Assembly (NCBI GenBank): GCA_001298545.1
Contig: LJCX01000027.1
Coordinates: 248,001 to 312,000, forward strand
DNA from: Actinobacteria bacterium OV320
GTDB taxonomy: Bacteria; Actinomycetota; Actinomycetes; Streptomycetales; Streptomycetaceae
Direction of reading: 5' to 3'
Length of the DNA stretch: 64,000 nucleotides
Positions 25,438 through 34,532 of this stretch are shown here, in pieces. The position numbers and the translations under genes were made by a program. Each line of letters opens with the position of its first letter. Position 1 is the first letter of the stretch. The notes beneath the pieces are model-generated. The model had not been told where the DNA came from, did no database searches, and saw only the letters and a list, made by a program, of their open reading frames with translations.

Positions 25438-26658
25438 TCAGGACACCAGCTGGCCCTTACCCAGGGCAATCACGCCGCCCTTGGACACCGTGTACAACTC
25501 CGCGTCCCGCTCCGGGTTCACGCCGATGGTCGCACCCGGAGGGACCTCCACGTTCTTGTCGAGCACCGCCCCGCGCACGACCGCACCCCTTCCGATGTGC
25601 ACGTTGTCGTGCAGGATCGAGCCCTGTACGACCGCTCCCGGGTCGACCACCACACCCGGCGACAGCACCGAGCGGGTGACCTGTCCGCGGATCAGGCACC
25701 CCGAACTGATGATCGACTCACCGGCGATGCCGCCCGCGTTGAAACGCGCGGGGGACAGCTGGCCCGAGTGGGTGTAGATGGGCCAGCTGCGGTTGTACAG
25801 GTTGAAGGCCGGGCGCTCGGCGATCAGGTCCATATGGGCGTCGTAGTACGCGTCGAGCGTGCCGACGTCCCGCCAGTAGCCCTGGTCCCGGGTGGTCTCG
25901 CCGGGCACGTGGTTGTCGTGGAAGTCGTACAGCTGGGCCTCGCCGCGCTGGGTGAGCGCGGGCAGGATCGAGCCGCCCATGTCATGGACGGAGCTCTCGT
26001 CCTCGGCGTCCCGCTGGAGCGCCTCTATGAGCGCCTTGGTGGTGAAGATGTAGTTGCCCATCGACGCGAACACGCTCTCCGGGTCGTCGGCGAGCCCCGG
26101 CGGGTCGGCCGGCTTCTCCAGGAAGCGCTCGACCGTCAGCCCGTCCGAGCCCGGGGTGATCACCCCGAAGGAGGAGGACTCGCCGCGCGGGACCCGGATC
26201 CCGGCCACGGTCACACCCGCGCCGCTGTCGATGTGCTGGCTCAGCATCTGGCGCGGGTCCATGCGGTACACGTGGTCGGCGCCGAACACGGCCACGTACT
26301 CGGGCCGCTCGTCGTAGACGAGGTTCAGTGACTGGAGGATGGCGTCGGCGCTGCCGAGGTACCAGCGCGGGCCGAGCCGCTGCTGGGCCGGGACCGGCGT
26401 GACGTAGTTGCCGAGCAGGCTGGACATCCGCCAGGTGGTGGTGATGTGCCGGTCCAGCGAGTGCGACTTGTACTGCGTCAGCACACAGATGCGCAGGACG
26501 TCCGCGTTCACCAGGTTGGACAGCACGAAGTCGACGAGCCGGTACGTGCCGCCGAAGGTGACCGCTGGTTTGGCGCGGTCAGCCGTGAGAGGCATCAGGC
26601 GTTTGCCCTCACCACCCGCCAGAACGATTCCGAGCACCGATGGCCCACCACGACGCAT
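25438..26658 (-). CDS. glgC: Glucose-1-phosphate adenylyltransferase
   Basis: A 406-residue enzyme making ADP-glucose from ATP and glucose-1-phosphate for glycogen synthesis. The N-terminal nucleotidyltransferase fold shows GIVLAGGEGKRLMPLT, AKPAVTFGGTYRLVDF and GTADAIL-like GSADAILQS, with VFGADHVYRMD as the metal-binding Asp region and FLEKPADPP. The C-terminal left-handed beta-helix carries hexapeptide repeats (SILHDNVHIGRGAVVRGAVL). ATG 26658 has AGGGGAG 6 nt upstream. It lies 49 bp downstream of glgA on the same strand, so the two are probably one operon. Confidence 0.95.
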   Translation of the reverse strand: MRRGGPSVLGIVLAGGEGKRLMPLTADRAKPAVTFGGTYRLVDFVLSNLVNADVLRICVLTQYKSHSLDRHITTTWRMSSLLGNYVTPVPAQQRLGPRWYLGSADAILQSLNLVYDERPEYVAVFGADHVYRMDPRQMLSQHIDSGAGVTVAGIRVPRGESSSFGVITPGSDGLTVERFLEKPADPPGLADDPESVFASMGNYIFTTKALIEALQRDAEDESSVHDMGGSILPALTQRGEAQLYDFHDNHVPGETTRDQGYWRDVGTLDAYYDAHMDLIAERPAFNLYNRSWPIYTHSGQLSPARFNAGGIAGESIISSGCLIRGQVTRSVLSPGVVVDPGAVVQGSILHDNVHIGRGAVVRGAVLDKNVEVPPGATIGVNPERDAELYTVSKGGVIALGKGQLVS

Positions 26659-26707
26659 GGCCGCTCCCCTCACCTGGTTGAACCATGGTTGCCCCCGGCC
26701 GGGGGAA

Positions 26708-27859
26708 CTAAGCCTGTTTGACGATCTCCTCGTACAGCCCGACCGTCCGCCGGGCCACCGCGTCCCAGCCGAACTCCCCCACCGCGCGCACCCGCCCGGC
26801 CTCGCCCATCCGGCGGCCGGCCTCCGGGTCGCCGAGCACCTCGTCCAGCGCCCGTGCGAGGCCCGCCTCGAACTCGTCGTCCACTTCCACGAGCGTCCCG
26901 GTCACCCCGTCCTCGACGACCTCCGGAATGCCGCCGACCCGGGAGGCCACGACGGGAGTGCCGCAGGCCATCGCCTCCAGATTGACGATGCCGAGCGGTT
27001 CGTACACCGAGGGGCAGACGAACACGGCCGCGTGCGTGAGGAGTTGGATCACCTCGGGGCGCGGCAGCATCTTCGGGATCCAGTGCACGCCGTCCCGGGC
27101 CCGGCTCAGCCCGGCGAAGAGATCACGGAACTCCTGGTCGATCTCGGGGGTGTCGGGCGCTCCCGCGCACAGCACGACCTGCGCCGCGGGGTCGATGTCC
27201 CGGACCGCGCGCAGCAGATGGGGCACGCCCTTCTGCCGGGTGATGCGGCCGACGAACAGCACGAACGGGCGGTCCGGGTCGAGGCCGATCCGGGTGAGGG
27301 CGTCGGTGCCGTGATCGGGACGGTACAGGGCGGTGTCGATGCCGTTGTGGACGACGTGGACCCGGTCCGGGGCCAGCGTCGGATAGCAGGCGAGGATGTC
27401 CTCACGCATCGCCTTGGAGACGGCGATCACCGCGTCGGCCGCCTCCACCGCGGTCCGCTCGGCCCAGCCCGACAGGGCGTAGCCGCCGCCGAGTTGCTCG
27501 GCCTTCCAGGGCCGCAGGGGCTCCAGCGAGTGCGCGGTCACCACGTGCGGGACGCCGTACAGCTCCTTGGCGAGGTGACCGGCGAGGTTGGCGTACCAGG
27601 TGTGGGAGTGGACGAGCTCGCGGCCTTCGAGGGCGGCCGCCATGGCGAGGTCCACGGAGAAGGTGCGCAGCGCGTCGTTGGCGCCGTCCAGCGCGGACCA
27701 GGGGCGATGCCGCTGGACCCCCTCGGTGCGGCCCTCGCCCCAGCAGTGCACGTCGAGGTCGACCAGCCGCCTCAACTCACGGGCCAGGAACTCCACATGG
27801 ACGCCCGCGCCGCCGTACACGTCCGGGGGATACTCCCGGGTCAGCAGTCCCACTCGCAC
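26708..27859 (-). CDS. glgA: Glycogen synthase / maltose-1-phosphate synthase, GT4 family
   Basis: A 383-residue GT-B glycosyltransferase of the actinobacterial GlgA type (GT4 rather than GT5). The N-terminal fold begins VRVGLLTREYPPDVYGGAG, the ELVHSHTWYANLAG region follows, and the nucleotide-sugar site has FVGRITRQKGV and the E-x7-E motif EPLGIVNLEAMACGTPVV. In mycobacteria the orthologue acts mainly as GlgM, making maltose-1-phosphate from ADP-glucose and glucose-1-phosphate for the GlgE pathway; that role is likely here too. I prefer GTG 27859, which gives the family-typical N-terminus with GGGGG 7 nt upstream; ATG 27874 is an alternative. Confidence 0.92.
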   Translation of the reverse strand: MRVGLLTREYPPDVYGGAGVHVEFLARELRRLVDLDVHCWGEGRTEGVQRHRPWSALDGANDALRTFSVDLAMAAALEGRELVHSHTWYANLAGHLAKELYGVPHVVTAHSLEPLRPWKAEQLGGGYALSGWAERTAVEAADAVIAVSKAMREDILACYPTLAPDRVHVVHNGIDTALYRPDHGTDALTRIGLDPDRPFVLFVGRITRQKGVPHLLRAVRDIDPAAQVVLCAGAPDTPEIDQEFRDLFAGLSRARDGVHWIPKMLPRPEVIQLLTHAAVFVCPSVYEPLGIVNLEAMACGTPVVASRVGGIPEVVEDGVTGTLVEVDDEFEAGLARALDEVLGDPEAGRRMGEAGRVRAVGEFGWDAVARRTVGLYEEIVKQA

Positions 27860-27902
27860 CCGGAACCCCCACATCTCACTCAGCGACCGGCTCCCTTCAT
27901 GG

Positions 27903-28724
27903 TCACCCAGACGGGGCGCGTGGGGAAGAGCGCGGGGGTCGTGTGAAGCAACAGTCGCCGCAGACGCCCCCGCCGGGCAGCCGGTAGTACAGACAGCAGC
28001 TGCGGCGACGGAAGGCGGTGCCGGCCGATGTCCCGGTGTCCGTGAGGAGCGTTCCGGTGTCCGCGAGGAGGGGGTGGGTGAACAGCTCCGCGGTGAGGGC
28101 ACGCGCGCGTGCGGCGACGTCGGGACGGCCGTGCGCGCGGGCCCACAGATCCAGCTGCCGGGCGGCCCCGGCCAGCGCGGATCCGGAGTTGCCCCGCAGC
28201 AGGCCCGGCGCGACCGGATGGCGGGCGCGCAGCGCGGCCGAGAGGGGTTCGAGGTGGCCGTCGAGGACCGTCGCGGCCACGGTCGCCGCGTCCCCCGGCC
28301 GGGCCCGCAACTCGGTCAGCCACAGGTCGTCCGGGGCGGCCGCGTCCGGGTCCCAGCACAGCAGCCCCGGCGCGAGGTCGGGAGTGCTCCCGTACAGGAC
28401 GGCGCAGCCCAGTGTCACCGACCAGAGGCGGGCCGCGAGGCCCTGCTGCGCCACCGAGGCCCCGATCCGGTCCTCGGGGGCGCGCAGGGCCCGGGTCACC
28501 TTGCGGACCCGGAAGGCCAGCGGATCCCCGTGGACGTCCGGTGCCGCGCTCCGGGAGGCCTCCCGGCCGGCCGGCCGCCCGTAGGCCCGGGCGAGGGTCG
28601 GCGGCGCCGCGGCCGGCTCCGCGGTGCCGCCCGGTCGTGTGCGCAGGGCGAAGAAGGGGCCGAGCGGGCGCAGCGCGGCGAGATCGGGGTCGAGGTCCAC
28701 GAAGTGCAGTAGTACCAAGGCCAT
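27903..28724 (-). CDS. FhuF-type (2Fe-2S) ferric reductase-like protein
   Basis: A 273-residue protein with a C-terminal cysteine cluster, RRRSCCLYYRLPGGGVCGDC, the CC-x10-C-x2-C signature of the FhuF siderophore-reductase family that binds a 2Fe-2S centre. The N-terminal 200 residues are alanine/leucine-rich helices with LARAYGRPAG and SVTLGCAVLYG. FhuF proteins reduce ferric iron in imported siderophores. No siderophore genes are visible here; the gene precedes glgA by 43 bp on the same strand, which is probably incidental. Confidence 0.8.
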   Translation of the reverse strand: MALVLLHFVDLDPDLAALRPLGPFFALRTRPGGTAEPAAAPPTLARAYGRPAGREASRSAAPDVHGDPLAFRVRKVTRALRAPEDRIGASVAQQGLAARLWSVTLGCAVLYGSTPDLAPGLLCWDPDAAAPDDLWLTELRARPGDAATVAATVLDGHLEPLSAALRARHPVAPGLLRGNSGSALAGAARQLDLWARAHGRPDVAARARALTAELFTHPLLADTGTLLTDTGTSAGTAFRRRSCCLYYRLPGGGVCGDCCFTRPPRSSPRAPSG

Positions 28725-28927
28725 CAGGGCCCGTGCTCAGGGGGATCCCTGGTCCGTCACCCGCCTGAGGGAGGACAGCGGGCCTTCAGTACTCCATCGG
28801 TAGTAGGACCTATTGCGTGCTCAGGTACGACGACGGGAACAGATCTACAGGGCATCGTGTTGGTTATGAGAGCCGACCGTTCGCCGCGCCGGGCCCCGCG
28901 CCCCCGCCTCACGCAGAGGATCAGCTG

Positions 28928-30208
28928 ATGAGCGCCCTCGCGTTGTCCGTGGTCCTGTCGCTCGTCTCCGCTGTCGCGTACGCGGCAGGGGCGATCGTGC
29001 AGGAGCAGGTCGCGCTGTCCTCGCCCGACGAGGAGTACGCCCCGCTGCGCCGTCCGGGCTGGTGGGCGGCGGTGGCGTTGAACGGTCTCGGCGGAGTTCT
29101 CCACGTGGTGGCGCTCGCCTACGGTCCCCTCAGTCTGGTTCAGCCGCTGGGCGCGCTGACCATCGTGTTCGCGTTGCCCATGGCCGCGCTGTTCGTGGGC
29201 CGCAGGGCCGGGGCGACGGCCTGGCGTGGCGCGATCATGGCGACGGTCGGTCTCGCCGGTCTGCTGTCCCTGGTGGGGGCGGCCGACGCACAGTCGCTGA
29301 GCACCCCGCAGCGGGTCAGCGTGGCCGTGGCCACCGCGGCGGCGGTCGTGGCCCTGATGGTGGCCGGGCGGGCCGCGCACCGGCACCCGGCGGTCCGCAG
29401 CATGCTGCTGGCGACCGCGTCGGGCATCGCGTTCGGCATGTCGTCGGTCTTCACCAAGACCGTCGCGGTCGACTGGACCGGTGGTGTCTCGACGGCCGAC
29501 ATCCCGTCCCTGGCCGTGATCGGCGTGCTCGCCACGGCCGGCATGCTGCTGTCCCAGGCCGCCTACCGGGGCGCGGGCCTCGCGGCCCCGCTGGCCACGC
29601 TGACGGTGGTCAACCCGGTGGTGGCGGCCGCGGTCGGCATCACGATGTTCGGCGAGACCTTCCGCTACGGCACCACGGGCACCGTGCTCGCCCTGGGCTG
29701 CGGTGTGGTGGCGGCGGGCGGACTCATCCTGCTCACGACGGAGCGCCTTCAGGGCGCTCGGCCCCAAACGGCGGCGGCTGCTGTACCGGCCGCGCGGATC
29801 CCGGCGGACAGCGGCACGGCGGAGGTTTCGGCCGACGCCCCGGCGGACGGGAAGACCGGCGGTGCGACGGGCGGGATCCCGTTCCCCGACCAGCCGGGCG
29901 CGCCACTGCCGGAGCGCGTGCGGTCGGCGGAAGACGTACTGGAGGACCTGCGGCTCGCCGGAGCGGCGCTGGACACGGCGCGGTCGGCGCAGGCGCGGGA
30001 GGCGGACGTACGGGCGGCAGACGTACGGGCGGCAGACGTACTGAAGGAACAGCTCGTCCTGGCTCCGGCCACGGCCGACGGCGAGGACCGCTACGAGGAG
30101 GACCTGTCCGGCGGGGTCGTGCCTCCGTCGTTCTACACCCCGCTGTACGGAGGTCTGTACGTCCCGATGCCGGTCGTGGACCGGCATCGGGAGCGCGTCA
30201 AATCCTGA
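28928..30208 (+). CDS. DMT-superfamily (EamA-like) transporter with long acidic tail
   Basis: A 426-residue protein. About residues 1-285 contain nine to ten membrane helices in the internally duplicated EamA pattern (LVQPLGALTIVFALPMAALF; LATLTVVNPVVAAAVGITMF), and the remaining 140 residues form a charged cytoplasmic tail. The tail carries a 15-bp DNA repeat encoding DVRAA units. DMT proteins export metabolites or amino acids; the substrate is unknown. ATG 28928 was chosen because it begins directly at the first helix. The last 11 bp overlap the convergent Rpf-type gene. Confidence 0.85.
   Translation: MSALALSVVLSLVSAVAYAAGAIVQEQVALSSPDEEYAPLRRPGWWAAVALNGLGGVLHVVALAYGPLSLVQPLGALTIVFALPMAALFVGRRAGATAWRGAIMATVGLAGLLSLVGAADAQSLSTPQRVSVAVATAAAVVALMVAGRAAHRHPAVRSMLLATASGIAFGMSSVFTKTVAVDWTGGVSTADIPSLAVIGVLATAGMLLSQAAYRGAGLAAPLATLTVVNPVVAAAVGITMFGETFRYGTTGTVLALGCGVVAAGGLILLTTERLQGARPQTAAAAVPAARIPADSGTAEVSADAPADGKTGGATGGIPFPDQPGAPLPERVRSAEDVLEDLRLAGAALDTARSAQAREADVRAADVRAADVLKEQLVLAPATADGEDRYEEDLSGGVVPPSFYTPLYGGLYVPMPVVDRHRERVKS
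30001..30045. repeat. 15-bp in-frame tandem repeat, three units
   Basis: Units at 30001-30015, 30016-30030 and 30031-30045 (core GGCAGACGTACGGGC) encode the repeated ADVRA residues in the transporter tail. The third unit diverges at its end. Confidence 0.75.
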
Positions 30209-31421
30209 CGCCGCCGGCCCGGAGATACGCCACCGGGTCGACGTCCGTACCGAAACCGGGCCCGGTCCGCACCTCGAAGTGCAGATGCGGGCCCGTGCTG
30301 TTGCCGGTGGAGCCGGACCGGCCGATGCGCTGTCCGCCGCTCACCGACTGCCCGTCCCGTACGGAGATCGCCGACAGGTGGGCGTACTGCGAGTAGCGGC
30401 CGTCGCTGTGCCGGATGACCACCTGGTACCCGAAGGAACCGGCCCAGCCCGCGCTCACCACCTCGCCCGCCTTGACCGCCTGCACGGAGGTGCCGGTGGG
30501 CACGGGGAAGTCGACGCCCGTGTGGTAGCCCTTCGACCAGGACGAACCCGTGGCGTGGTACGGCGTTCCGGTGGCGGCGCTGACGGGCGACACGAGGGAA
30601 TGGCCGGTCGTCGCCTTGCGGTCGGTGTCCTTTGCCTTGGTGCTCTTGGCCGGCTTGCTCTCCTTGGCGCCCGAGGAGGTCTTCGGCTTCTCCGTCCGGG
30701 GCCCGGTGCTGCTCGGGGCCTTGGTCGCGGCTGCCGCCCGGCCCTCCAGGCTGAGTCGCTGACCGGGCAGGATCAGGTCGGGGTCGCCGCCGATGGTCGT
30801 CCGGTTGGCGGCGTAGAGCCCCCGCCAGCCGCCCTTGACCTCCTCGGTGTCCGCGATGCCGGAGAGGGTGTCGCCGCGGACCACGGTGTACATCTGCGCG
30901 GTGCCCGCGCGGGACTGAGGTGTGCTCTGCGGCCGTACGTCGTCCAGGGACGTCTTCGACGTCTTGGGAGCCGCCTTGGACGACGTGGACGGCTTGGAGG
31001 ACTTCGTCGTGCTGCCGTTCGGGTGGATGTCGGGGGTGTCGCCGCCCCTGCTCAGTCCGGCCCGCACCGAGCAGACGGGCCAGGCGCCGGGCCCCTGCCC
31101 GTCCAGCACCTTCTCGGCCACGGCGATCTGCTGGTCCTTGGTGGCCAGATCCGCACGGGGCGCGTACCGCGTGCCGCCGTACGCCTCCCAGGTGGACTGG
31201 GTGAACTGGAGTCCGCCGTAGTAACCGTTGCCGGTGTTGATGTTCCAGTCGTTGGTCGACTCGCACGCGGCGACCTTGTTCCAGGTGTCCACGTCGGCCG
31301 CTTGAGCTGCGCCGGTGCCGATCAGCGGCAGCGCCATACCGGCACCGCCCGCCGTGACGGTGAGTGAGGCCCGGTTGATCCTGTTCGGCTGATACCGGCG
31401 GTGCCGGCCGCGTACGGCCAT
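30198..31421 (-). CDS. Secreted Rpf-like transglycosylase with LysM and M23 peptidase domains
   Basis: A 407-residue cell-wall hydrolase. A signal peptide (cleaved near GAAQA-AD) is followed by a resuscitation-promoting-factor-type domain (about 40-115; VAACESTNDWNIN with catalytic Glu, and NGYYGGLQF), a Ser/Thr/Lys-rich linker, a LysM domain (about 180-235; YTVVRGDTLSGIAD), a second linker and an M23 endopeptidase (about 300-395; zinc ligands in HTGVDFPVP and PHLHFEV). It should cleave both glycan strands and peptide cross-links, as needed for spore germination or growth. ATG 31421 has GAGGGGGA 6 nt upstream. No ydaO-type riboswitch was recognised upstream. Confidence 0.92.
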   Translation of the reverse strand: MAVRGRHRRYQPNRINRASLTVTAGGAGMALPLIGTGAAQAADVDTWNKVAACESTNDWNINTGNGYYGGLQFTQSTWEAYGGTRYAPRADLATKDQQIAVAEKVLDGQGPGAWPVCSVRAGLSRGGDTPDIHPNGSTTKSSKPSTSSKAAPKTSKTSLDDVRPQSTPQSRAGTAQMYTVVRGDTLSGIADTEEVKGGWRGLYAANRTTIGGDPDLILPGQRLSLEGRAAAATKAPSSTGPRTEKPKTSSGAKESKPAKSTKAKDTDRKATTGHSLVSPVSAATGTPYHATGSSWSKGYHTGVDFPVPTGTSVQAVKAGEVVSAGWAGSFGYQVVIRHSDGRYSQYAHLSAISVRDGQSVSGGQRIGRSGSTGNSTGPHLHFEVRTGPGFGTDVDPVAYLRAGGVRI

Positions 31422-31618
31422 GGAGATCCCCCTCGACATGCGTCAGGAGGGGCAAAAGTAAGGGCGGCGAACAGGCCATGACAAGGCGACAACCGGCCGC
31501 TCCGACGCGCGGGCGAACACCGGACACCCCGGGCGGGAATCCGGCCGCGGAACCCGTCAAGATGGTCCAGGACGACACTGACCGAATGCACGGGCACACC
31601 CCTGGAGGAGCCAACCGT

Positions 31619-33058
31619 ATGAGCACTTCAGCTCAGATCGGCGTCACGGGACTCGCGGTCATGGGCCGCAATCTCGCCCGCAACTTCGCACGCAACGGCT
31701 ACCCGGTCGCGCTGCACAACCGCACGGCGGCACGGACGCACGCCCTGGTCGAGGAGTTCGGCCACGAGGGCGAGTTCGTCGCCACCGAGACCGCCAAGGA
31801 GTTCGTGGCGGCACTGGAGCGGCCCCGCCGCCTGGTGATCATGGTGAAGGCCGGTGAGCCGACCGACGCGGTGATCCGGGAGTTCGCCCCGCTGCTCGAA
31901 CCCGGCGACATGATCATCGACGGCGGCAACGCGCACTTCGCCGACACCCGCCGCCGCGAGCGCGAACTGCGCGAGCAGGACATCCACTTCGTCGGCACGG
32001 GCATCTCCGGTGGCGAGGAGGGCGCGCTGCACGGCCCGAGCATCATGCCGGGCGGCTCGCCGGAGTCGTACGAGTCGCTGGGCCCGATGCTGGAGAAGAT
32101 CTCGGCGAAGGCGGCGGACGGGACGCCCTGCGTCACGCACATCGGCCCGGACGGCGCCGGCCACTTCGTGAAGATGGTCCACAACGGCATCGAGTACGCC
32201 GACATGCAACTGATCGGCGAGGCCTACCAGTTGCTGCGTGATGTCGCCGGGTACGAGCCCGCGCAGATCGCGGACATCTTCCGCACCTGGAACACCGGCC
32301 GCCTCGACTCCTACCTGATCGAGATCACCGCCGAGGTGCTGTCCCATGTGGACACGGCTACGGGCCGGCCCTTCGTGGACGTGGTGGTCGACCAGGCGGA
32401 ACAGAAGGGCACCGGCCGCTGGACGGTCCAGATCGCGCTCGACCTGGGTGTTCCGGTGTCGGGCATCGCGGAGGCCGTCTTCGCCCGGTCGCTGTCGGGG
32501 CACGCGAAGCTGCGCGAGGCCTCGCGCGGCCTGGCGGGACCGACCGCGTCCGCGCTGGGCAAGGCGGAGGCGCAGGCCTTCGCCGACCGGGTGGAGCAGG
32601 CGCTGTACGCCTCGAAGATCGTGTCGTACACGCAGGGCTTCCACGAGATCGCGGCGGGCAGCGAGGAGTACGGCTGGGACATCGACCTCGGCGCCGTCTC
32701 CTCGATCTGGCGCGGTGGCTGCATCATCCGCGCGGCCTTCCTCGACCGGATCCGCGCCGCGTACGACAACCGGGCGGACCTGCCGAGCCTGCTGTCCGAC
32801 GAGACCTTCGCCTCGGAGATCGCGGCGGCGCAGGACCCGTGGCGTGAGGTGCTGGTGTCCGCGACGCTTCAGGGCGTGCCGACACCCGGCGTCGCGGCGG
32901 CGCTCGCCTACTACGACGCGTTGCGCGCGGAGCGGCTGCCGGCGGCGCTCACGCAGGGACAGCGGGACTTCTTCGGGGCGCACACCTACCGGAGGGTGGA
33001 CCGCGAAGGCGCGTTCCACACCCTCTGGGGAGGCGACCGGTCGGAGACGCAGGCGTAG
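31619..33058 (+). CDS. gnd: 6-phosphogluconate dehydrogenase, decarboxylating
   Basis: A 479-residue pentose-phosphate enzyme oxidising 6-phosphogluconate to ribulose-5-phosphate and CO2. The N-terminal Rossmann motif is GVTGLAVMGRNLARNFA; the signature GTGISGGEEGALHGPSIMPGG and the catalytic Lys/Glu region GHFVKMVHNGIEYADMQ are intact. The C-terminal GGDRSETQA is short, as expected for homodimers. The arginine in HNRTAAR after beta2 fits NADP+. ATG 31619 has CTGGAGGAG 8 nt upstream; an upstream open frame has no gnd homology. Confidence 0.95.
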   Translation: MSTSAQIGVTGLAVMGRNLARNFARNGYPVALHNRTAARTHALVEEFGHEGEFVATETAKEFVAALERPRRLVIMVKAGEPTDAVIREFAPLLEPGDMIIDGGNAHFADTRRRERELREQDIHFVGTGISGGEEGALHGPSIMPGGSPESYESLGPMLEKISAKAADGTPCVTHIGPDGAGHFVKMVHNGIEYADMQLIGEAYQLLRDVAGYEPAQIADIFRTWNTGRLDSYLIEITAEVLSHVDTATGRPFVDVVVDQAEQKGTGRWTVQIALDLGVPVSGIAEAVFARSLSGHAKLREASRGLAGPTASALGKAEAQAFADRVEQALYASKIVSYTQGFHEIAAGSEEYGWDIDLGAVSSIWRGGCIIRAAFLDRIRAAYDNRADLPSLLSDETFASEIAAAQDPWREVLVSATLQGVPTPGVAAALAYYDALRAERLPAALTQGQRDFFGAHTYRRVDREGAFHTLWGGDRSETQA

Positions 33059-33080
33059 GTCTCCGAGGACCTCTCGGCAT

Positions 33081-33114
33081 CACGGTGGGCGGCGGTCCCA
33101 CGTCGCCCACCGTG
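33081..33114. terminator. 11-bp stem hairpin between gnd and the Pro-rich gene
   Basis: Arms CACGGTGGGCG (33081-33091) and CGCCCACCGTG (33104-33114) pair perfectly around a 12-nt loop. It lies 22 bp past the gnd stop and 6 bp from the stop of the convergent gene, so it can serve both. Confidence 0.8.
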
Positions 33115-33120
33115 GTCCCG

Positions 33121-33381
33121 TCAGGTGAGGGGCGGGCCGGGCTCCGGGCTCGGGACCGGTTCCGGACCCGGCGGGACCGGGGACGGCGAGGGACCCGGGG
33201 GCGGGCCGGGCCGCGGCGGCGGCGTCGGCGTCGGGTCCGGACCCGGCGGCGGCTCGGGAACGGGCACCGGGCTGGGGAACGGCTCCGGAGGGCCCGGGAC
33301 CGGCCCCGGCGACGGTCCCGGCTGGACGGGATCGGGCTGGACGGGATCAGGGTGGACGGGGTCGGCGTACGGGTTCGTCAT
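33121..33381 (-). CDS. Small proline-rich protein
   Basis: An 86-residue protein starting MTNPYADPVHPDPV at ATG 33381, with GGAGGAC just upstream. It is composed almost entirely of Pro, Gly, Asp, Glu, Ser and Val, with a DPVQPD repeat and PxPxP runs. No signal peptide, membrane segment or known domain is present. Low complexity makes the coding call less certain, but the ribosome site and third-position GC support it. Function unknown. Confidence 0.55.
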   Translation of the reverse strand: MTNPYADPVHPDPVQPDPVQPGPSPGPVPGPPEPFPSPVPVPEPPPGPDPTPTPPPRPGPPPGPSPSPVPPGPEPVPSPEPGPPLT

Positions 33382-33515
33382 GGTGTCCTCCGGCCAGTTG
33401 CGAGCCTTGGCTCTGGACTCATCCCCCGCGTACCCGGGGCGGACCCGGCCACTCACCCGGGTGGGCTCGGCCGGCCGGCCCGCGTCGGCGAGGCGCCGCG
33501 GGCACGACGCCCGGA

Positions 33516-33863
33516 TCAGAAACGGCCCGGGTGCGCGCGCAGCCAGTCCTTGGCGGCGCGCAGCAGCTCGGGGTCGGCGGCCGGAGCCTCGTCGGGGTGA
33601 TGCTCGGCCCACTTCACGACGTACGGGCAGAGCGGCGCCACGGGGATGCCCTCGCGCCCGGAGGCGGCGTACAGCTCCCGCGCCAGCGACCCGGCGATGC
33701 CCTTGCCCTCGTGGGCGGGCTCGACGACGGTGTGCACCGGCACCAGGGCGGGCGCGGGCGACTCCAGGACGAAGTACTCGATGCGGCCCACGACTTCACC
33801 GCCGTCGCCGAGGGCCTCCAGGCGGCCCGCCGCCCGGTCGTCGCGGATCTCGATGTCGCTCAT
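33516..33863 (-). CDS. GNAT N-acetyltransferase, YidJ/Acetyltransf_CG type
   Basis: A 115-residue small GNAT-fold protein. Family features are GGEVVGRIEYFVL, HTVVEPAHEGKGIAGSLARE (the acetyl-CoA pyrophosphate loop, EGKGIAG) and the C-terminal PLCPYVVKWAEHHPD with its CPYV Cys/Tyr. These minimal acetyltransferases have unknown acceptors. ATG 33863 (MSDIEI) is preferred over a GTG two codons earlier. It follows panD on the same strand, with 38 bp between them, and may be co-transcribed. Confidence 0.87.
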   Translation of the reverse strand: MSDIEIRDDRAAGRLEALGDGGEVVGRIEYFVLESPAPALVPVHTVVEPAHEGKGIAGSLARELYAASGREGIPVAPLCPYVVKWAEHHPDEAPAADPELLRAAKDWLRAHPGRF

Positions 33864-33901
33864 GGGCACTCCCGATGCGATGCGTGCGAGGGCTGCTGCG
33901 G

Positions 33902-34321
33902 TCAGACCGACACCGCCTGCGGGCTGCGCTCCTGGTCGGAGCCCGGTACCGGCTCCGACGGGTCCGCTCCGAGGGCCACGATCCGGTTGTCACGGTCCAC
34001 GTGCACGACCCGCGGCTCCAGGGCCCGCGCCTCGGCGTCGGTCACCTGAGCGTAACTGATGATGATCACCAGATCGCCGGGGTGCACGAGATGGGCGGCG
34101 GCCCCGTTGATACCGACGACACCCGAGCCGCGCTCGCCCTCGATGACGTACGTCTCGAGCCGCGCCCCGTTGGTGATGTCGACGATGTGGACGAGCTCCC
34201 CCGGCAGCAGGTCGGCGGCGTCCAGCAGGTCGGCGTCGATCGTCACCGATCCCACGTAGTGCAGGTCGGCCTGGGTGACGGTGGCACGGTGGATCTTGGA
34301 CTTGAACATGGTGCGCAGCAT
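33902..34321 (-). CDS. panD: Aspartate 1-decarboxylase proenzyme
   Basis: A 139-residue pyruvoyl enzyme that makes beta-alanine for pantothenate and CoA. The self-cleavage site is in HYVGSV: Gly24-Ser25 is cut to create the pyruvoyl group on Ser25. Other conserved parts are MFKSKIHRATVTQADL, DITNGARLETYVIEG, and GINGAAAHLVHPGDLVIII. Length is exactly family-typical. ATG 34321 follows GGGAG at 7 nt; open frame continues upstream but lacks homology. Confidence 0.95.
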   Translation of the reverse strand: MLRTMFKSKIHRATVTQADLHYVGSVTIDADLLDAADLLPGELVHIVDITNGARLETYVIEGERGSGVVGINGAAAHLVHPGDLVIIISYAQVTDAEARALEPRVVHVDRDNRIVALGADPSEPVPGSDQERSPQAVSV

Positions 34322-34532
34322 GGAGATACTCCCGGACCTAGGCTCCCTGCCTGCGTTTTTGCAGGTCAAGGGCTGTTTCCTGACGTTACGACGAGTCGCC
34401 TGTCCGGGCAGCGATCCGCTGGTTTCGCAGGACTCGTGCTGACCACTTGCCGACGTCGACGACGGCACAAGCCTACGCAGCACCCTCCGACGGAGGTCCG
34501 TGATCACCGTCACTTGCGGGGCGAGAAGATCC

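Noticed and set aside
31422..31618. ydaO/c-di-AMP riboswitch upstream of the Rpf-type gene
   Set aside because: Such riboswitches often precede Streptomyces rpf genes, but the 197-bp gap lacks the conserved core sequences I would expect.
34350..34365. Hairpin CCTGC-N6-GCAGG upstream of panD
   Set aside because: Only a 5-bp stem; too weak to call a terminator or riboswitch.
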